In this document: in pieces, positions 6,075 to 7,655 of the stretch
Layout of the letters: each line of letters opens with the position of its first letter
Position numbering within the stretch: position 1 is the stretch's first letter
Assembly (NCBI GenBank): GCA_017881545.1
Contig: JADGQU010000102.1
Location: 1 to 7,655 of the forward strand
Reading direction: 5' to 3'
Length of the DNA: 7,655 nucleotides
From: Gemmatimonadaceae bacterium
Lineage (GTDB): Bacteria > Gemmatimonadota > Gemmatimonadetes > Gemmatimonadales > Gemmatimonadaceae
The notes under the pieces: generated by a model
Seen by the model: only the letters and a program-made list of their open reading frames with translations
Told to the model about the DNA's origin: nothing
Database searches by the model: none
Made by a program: the position numbers and the translations under genes

Positions 6075-6614
6075 ATGAAAAGATTTCTTGTCATCGGCGC
6101 CATGGCTTTGGCGCTGATTGCACCGCTGGCACAAGCGCAGCGCGGATCACACCGAGGTTCCGGGCAGATCGAGCTCGGAATCGATGGCGGTATAATCTTC
6201 GGGCTCGACGCTCCGAAGGTCACAGTCGTCGGGCTTCCCCTTCAGTCGTTCCGACTCGGGTACTTCCTCAGCCCCAACGTCGAGATAGAGCCGCGGTTCA
6301 GCATCAGTTCGATCAGCGGTGGCGGCAACTCGATTACAACATACACCCTCGATGCTGGGCTCCTGTTTCAGCCAAGCGGCGATCGCGTGGGCAACGGTCT
6401 TTATCTGCGCCCCTTCGCAGGCTTTTCCGGCGTTAATGTCTCGGGGCCAGGCGACTTGCACTCCGGGCACTTAGGCGTCGGACTCGGAGTCAAGCTGCCC
6501 TTCGCGGATCGTCGCCTCGCGACGCGCCTGGAAACCAACTTTACGCACGGTTTCAGCGGTGGGGGATCCAATGCAATCGGTGTCCTCATTGGCCTTTCGT
6601 TCTTTACACGCTAG
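6075..6614 (+). CDS. small exported protein, probable outer-membrane beta-barrel
   Basis: A 179-residue protein with ATG at 6075. The signal peptide MKRFLVIGAMALALIAPLAQA is cleaved before QRG. The mature part is rich in Gly, Ser and alternating hydrophobic strands: GQIELGIDGGIIFG, SFRLGYFLSPNVEIEPRFS, ITTYTLDAGLLFQP, GLYLRPFAGFSGVNVS, HLGVGLGVKLPF, LATRLETNFTHGF and a final AIGVLIGLSFFTR. The phrase 'RLGYFLSPNVEIEPRFS' is typical of the outer-membrane beta-barrel superfamily seen in many environmental Gram-negative genomes. The C-terminus has FF two residues from the end. It is not a close paralogue of the divergent gene at 5771-5229, only the same general class. No ribosome-binding site is visible upstream. 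It is followed by the terminator at 6681-6712. Exact function unknown. Confidence 0.83.
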   Translation: MKRFLVIGAMALALIAPLAQAQRGSHRGSGQIELGIDGGIIFGLDAPKVTVVGLPLQSFRLGYFLSPNVEIEPRFSISSISGGGNSITTYTLDAGLLFQPSGDRVGNGLYLRPFAGFSGVNVSGPGDLHSGHLGVGLGVKLPFADRRLATRLETNFTHGFSGGGSNAIGVLIGLSFFTR

Positions 6615-6680
6615 CACCCCGTTTCCGTATCGCTCGCCAGCTCGCTGACAGTTAGTCGTTACCACCGCTGGCAGACAAAG

Positions 6681-6712
6681 AAAAACGCACCCCGACCCAG
6701 GGTGCGTTTTTT
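6681..6712. terminator. bidirectional rho-independent terminator between convergent genes
   Basis: AAAAACGCACCC (6681-6692) pairs perfectly with 6700-6711 around a 7-nt loop. Six T (6707-6712) follow on the plus strand, and the complement of the A-tract at 6677-6685 gives a T-rich tail on the minus strand. It serves the plus gene ending at 6614 and the minus gene ending at 6793. Confidence 0.9.
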
Positions 6713-6792
6713 CTTGGAGTTTTCAAAGCGACCTACATCTTCATGGCTACGCGGGCGGAAGCTCGGAGCAAGCCACCCACACCATTCCCGTC

Positions 6793-7254
6793 TTACCGCG
6801 CGGCTACCGTCAATACCACGGCATCCGATCCTTCCGTATTGGAGCGTCTTGAAGCTTCGTTCGCCGCGTCGTTCTGGAAGTACACGGTGGCGTCGGTTGG
6901 AACCTGCGAATTCGTGCCTGAGGCGACGACTGCATCGCTTCCGATTCCGGCAAAGCCTGACGTCTGATCGTGCGACCACTTGAGCGACTTCCTGGCTGAC
7001 CCGATCGAAAGCGTCCATGACTGCGTGGCGCGAATGCTGAGTGCGAGACCATTGGTCGTCGCCTGAACCGAGGAACCATTCACGACGTTCTGAACGACCG
7101 GAGCTGCGTTGCTGATCTGGACCTTCACCCGGGGCGGTACGGTGACTGTGACCATGTGGGTAAGGCTGACGGACCCGCTCTGAGCGACTGCTTCGCGCGA
7201 AATGAGCGCGCTTCCCAGAACCAGTCCTGCCAGCATCCCGCGAAGTCCAGTCAT
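6793..7254 (-). CDS. exported protein of unknown function
   Basis: A 153-residue protein. The ATG at 7254 gives a signal peptide (MTGLRGMLAGLVLGSALI..., cleavage at AVA-Q, residues 22-25). A longer in-frame start at 7332 would add 26 residues that run through the structured leader, and is rejected. The mature protein has no Cys or membrane segment. It consists of beta-type segments rich in Val, Ser, Thr and Ala: LTHMVTVTVPPRVKVQIS, NGLALSIRATQSWTLSIG, DATVYFQND and a final AVVLTVAAR. This layout resembles small secreted or surface subunits of immunoglobulin-like or fimbria-like fold, but no family is recognised. It lies 128 nt after a response-regulator gene on the same strand and may be in the same operon or under that regulator's control. 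A partial AGAGG ribosome-binding site (7265-7269) is 10 nt from the start and overlaps the leader fold. Confidence 0.75.
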   Translation of the reverse strand: MTGLRGMLAGLVLGSALISREAVAQSGSVSLTHMVTVTVPPRVKVQISNAAPVVQNVVNGSSVQATTNGLALSIRATQSWTLSIGSARKSLKWSHDQTSGFAGIGSDAVVASGTNSQVPTDATVYFQNDAANEASRRSNTEGSDAVVLTVAAR

Positions 7255-7255
7255 T

Positions 7256-7346
7256 TTAACAAAGCCTCTGTGAATCGTGAGCCGAAGCCCACAGGGTGAT
7301 TTCTTACTCGGACAATATGCACCCTGCTCCATGACGGCTTTGTTAA
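7256..7346 (-). promoter_or_regulatory. structured 5' leader, candidate RNA switch
   Basis: Read on the minus strand (5' to 3'), TTAACAAAGCC (7346-7336) pairs perfectly over 11 bp with GGCTTTGTTAA (7266-7256), which ends 1 nt before the ATG. Enclosed are a 7-bp stem CAGGGTG/CACCCTG (7326-7320 with 7298-7292, 21-nt loop) and a hairpin GTGGGC-TTCG-GCTCAC (7292-7277), a classic cUUCGg tetraloop. The two inner stems share only position 7292. Together they form a three-way-junction shape. The closing stem covers part of the AGAGG ribosome-binding site (7265-7269). An alternative stem, CCCTGTG with CACAGAGG, competes with the others and also covers that site. The stems are directly visible; an RNA role is inferred. 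No known riboswitch signature is recognised. Confidence 0.55.
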
Positions 7347-7352
7347 GCGACT

Positions 7353-7368
7353 ATGACTGTATTGTCAT
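7353..7368. promoter_or_regulatory. possible operator, ATGAC-N6-GTCAT
   Basis: A perfect 5-bp inverted pair (7353-7357 and 7364-7368) with a 6-nt gap lies between the response-regulator stop and the structured leader. Its spacing of half-site centres (11 nt) fits one DNA turn, as for a dimeric regulator. Short and possibly chance. Confidence 0.25.
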
Positions 7369-7382
7369 GATTCTCGAATAGG

Positions 7383-7655
7383 CTAAGTCGCTGTAGGAGA
7401 AGGAGTTACCGACTCTAGGACGAACCCCATCCCGCGCCTCGTGGTGATGGCGGCGGAGGCCCCCGCTTTCTGCAGCTTTTTCCTCAGCCGGGCGACGTGG
7501 GCATCGATGACGTTTGAGCTCGGATCGAAGTGCATGTCCCACACTTTGTCGTGGAGCTCACTCCTCGTAACCGTCTCGCCGGCCCGGAGCATCAGGTGCT
7601 CGAGGAGCTTCAGCTCCATGGACGTGAGGGTGAGGTCCTTGCCTCCGCACGTCAC
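7383..7655 (-). CDS. OmpR/PhoB-family response regulator, C-terminal DNA-binding domain, 5' end outside window
   Basis: The last 90 residues of a two-component response regulator; the frame runs off the right edge, so the receiver domain and its phospho-Asp are not visible. The visible part is a full Trans_reg_C winged helix: LTLTSMELKLLEHLM (first helix), GETVTRSELHDKVWD, the recognition helix NVIDAHVARLRKKL, and the wing RRGMGFVLE. The sequence around W-D-M-H-F-D-P-S-S-N-V-I-D is like that in the CusR/CopR-type branch, but this is not enough for a gene name. It ends at TAG (7385-7383) with a short Ser/Pro/Thr tail. It would act as a DNA-binding transcription factor switched on by an unseen histidine kinase. 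The next gene on the strand starts 128 nt later. Confidence 0.92.
   Translation of the reverse strand: MTCGGKDLTLTSMELKLLEHLMLRAGETVTRSELHDKVWDMHFDPSSNVIDAHVARLRKKLQKAGASAAITTRRGMGFVLESVTPSPTAT

Noticed and set aside
7255..7332. N-terminal extension of 26 residues on the exported protein
   Set aside because: It would bury the signal peptide and translate the structured leader.
7256..7346. Cyclic di-GMP-I (GEMM) riboswitch, suggested by AACAAAGCC in the leader
   Set aside because: The CGCAAAGCC context, tetraloop receptor and two-helix layout of that class are absent; only a short string is shared.
3..7655. Histidine kinase at the left edge and response regulator at the right edge as one two-component pair
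   Set aside because: They are about 6 kb apart on opposite strands with at least four transcription units between them; no sequence evidence links them.

Overview
The window is 7.6 kb of GC-rich bacterial DNA with tightly packed genes. A Hanks-type Ser/Thr kinase, many small exported beta-barrel-like proteins with '...AxA-Q' signal peptides, a secreted DinB-fold protein and the 'HRMLARPAAIKLIR' style of kinase N-lobe suggest a Gemmatimonadota-like soil or environmental lineage. This is an impression from family style. No rRNA or marker gene is present to prove it. There are no tRNAs, transposase genes or CRISPR arrays.

Layout from left to right: (1) 3-1274 (+) is the C-terminal part of a GAF-containing sensor histidine kinase, cut by the left edge. 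(2) 1404-1772 (+) is a small TraR/DksA-type protein whose zinc finger keeps only two of four cysteines, followed closely by a 69-residue hydrophilic protein of unknown function (1798-2007). (3) 2016-2552 (-) is an exported DinB-fold protein, convergent with the previous pair. (4) 2553-2874 has no gene. It holds a roughly 190-bp imperfect inverted repeat with 12-bp perfect outer ends and a heptamer-repetitive C-rich/G-rich segment. (5) 5105-2875 (-) is a two-gene unit: a lipoprotein and a membrane Ser/Thr kinase joined by a TGATG overlap. (6) 5160-5194 is a perfect bidirectional terminator. (7) 5771-5229 (-) and 6075-6614 (+) are divergent genes for small exported, probably outer-membrane beta-barrel, proteins. 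(8) 6681-6712 is a second bidirectional terminator, shared with the convergent gene 7254-6793 (-), an exported protein of unknown function. Its 5' leader can fold into a three-stem structure closed by a perfect 11-bp stem that runs to 1 nt before the start codon. (9) 7655-7383 (-) is the winged-helix end of an OmpR/PhoB-type response regulator, cut by the right edge.

The common theme is signal transduction (histidine kinase, DksA-like factor, Ser/Thr kinase, response regulator) beside envelope proteins. The histidine kinase and the response regulator lie at opposite ends and nothing shows that they are partners. The most interesting items are the structured leader at 7256-7346, the inverted repeat at 2669-2859, the kinase with an N-terminal six-helix membrane domain coupled to a lipoprotein, and the two-cysteine DksA-like protein.
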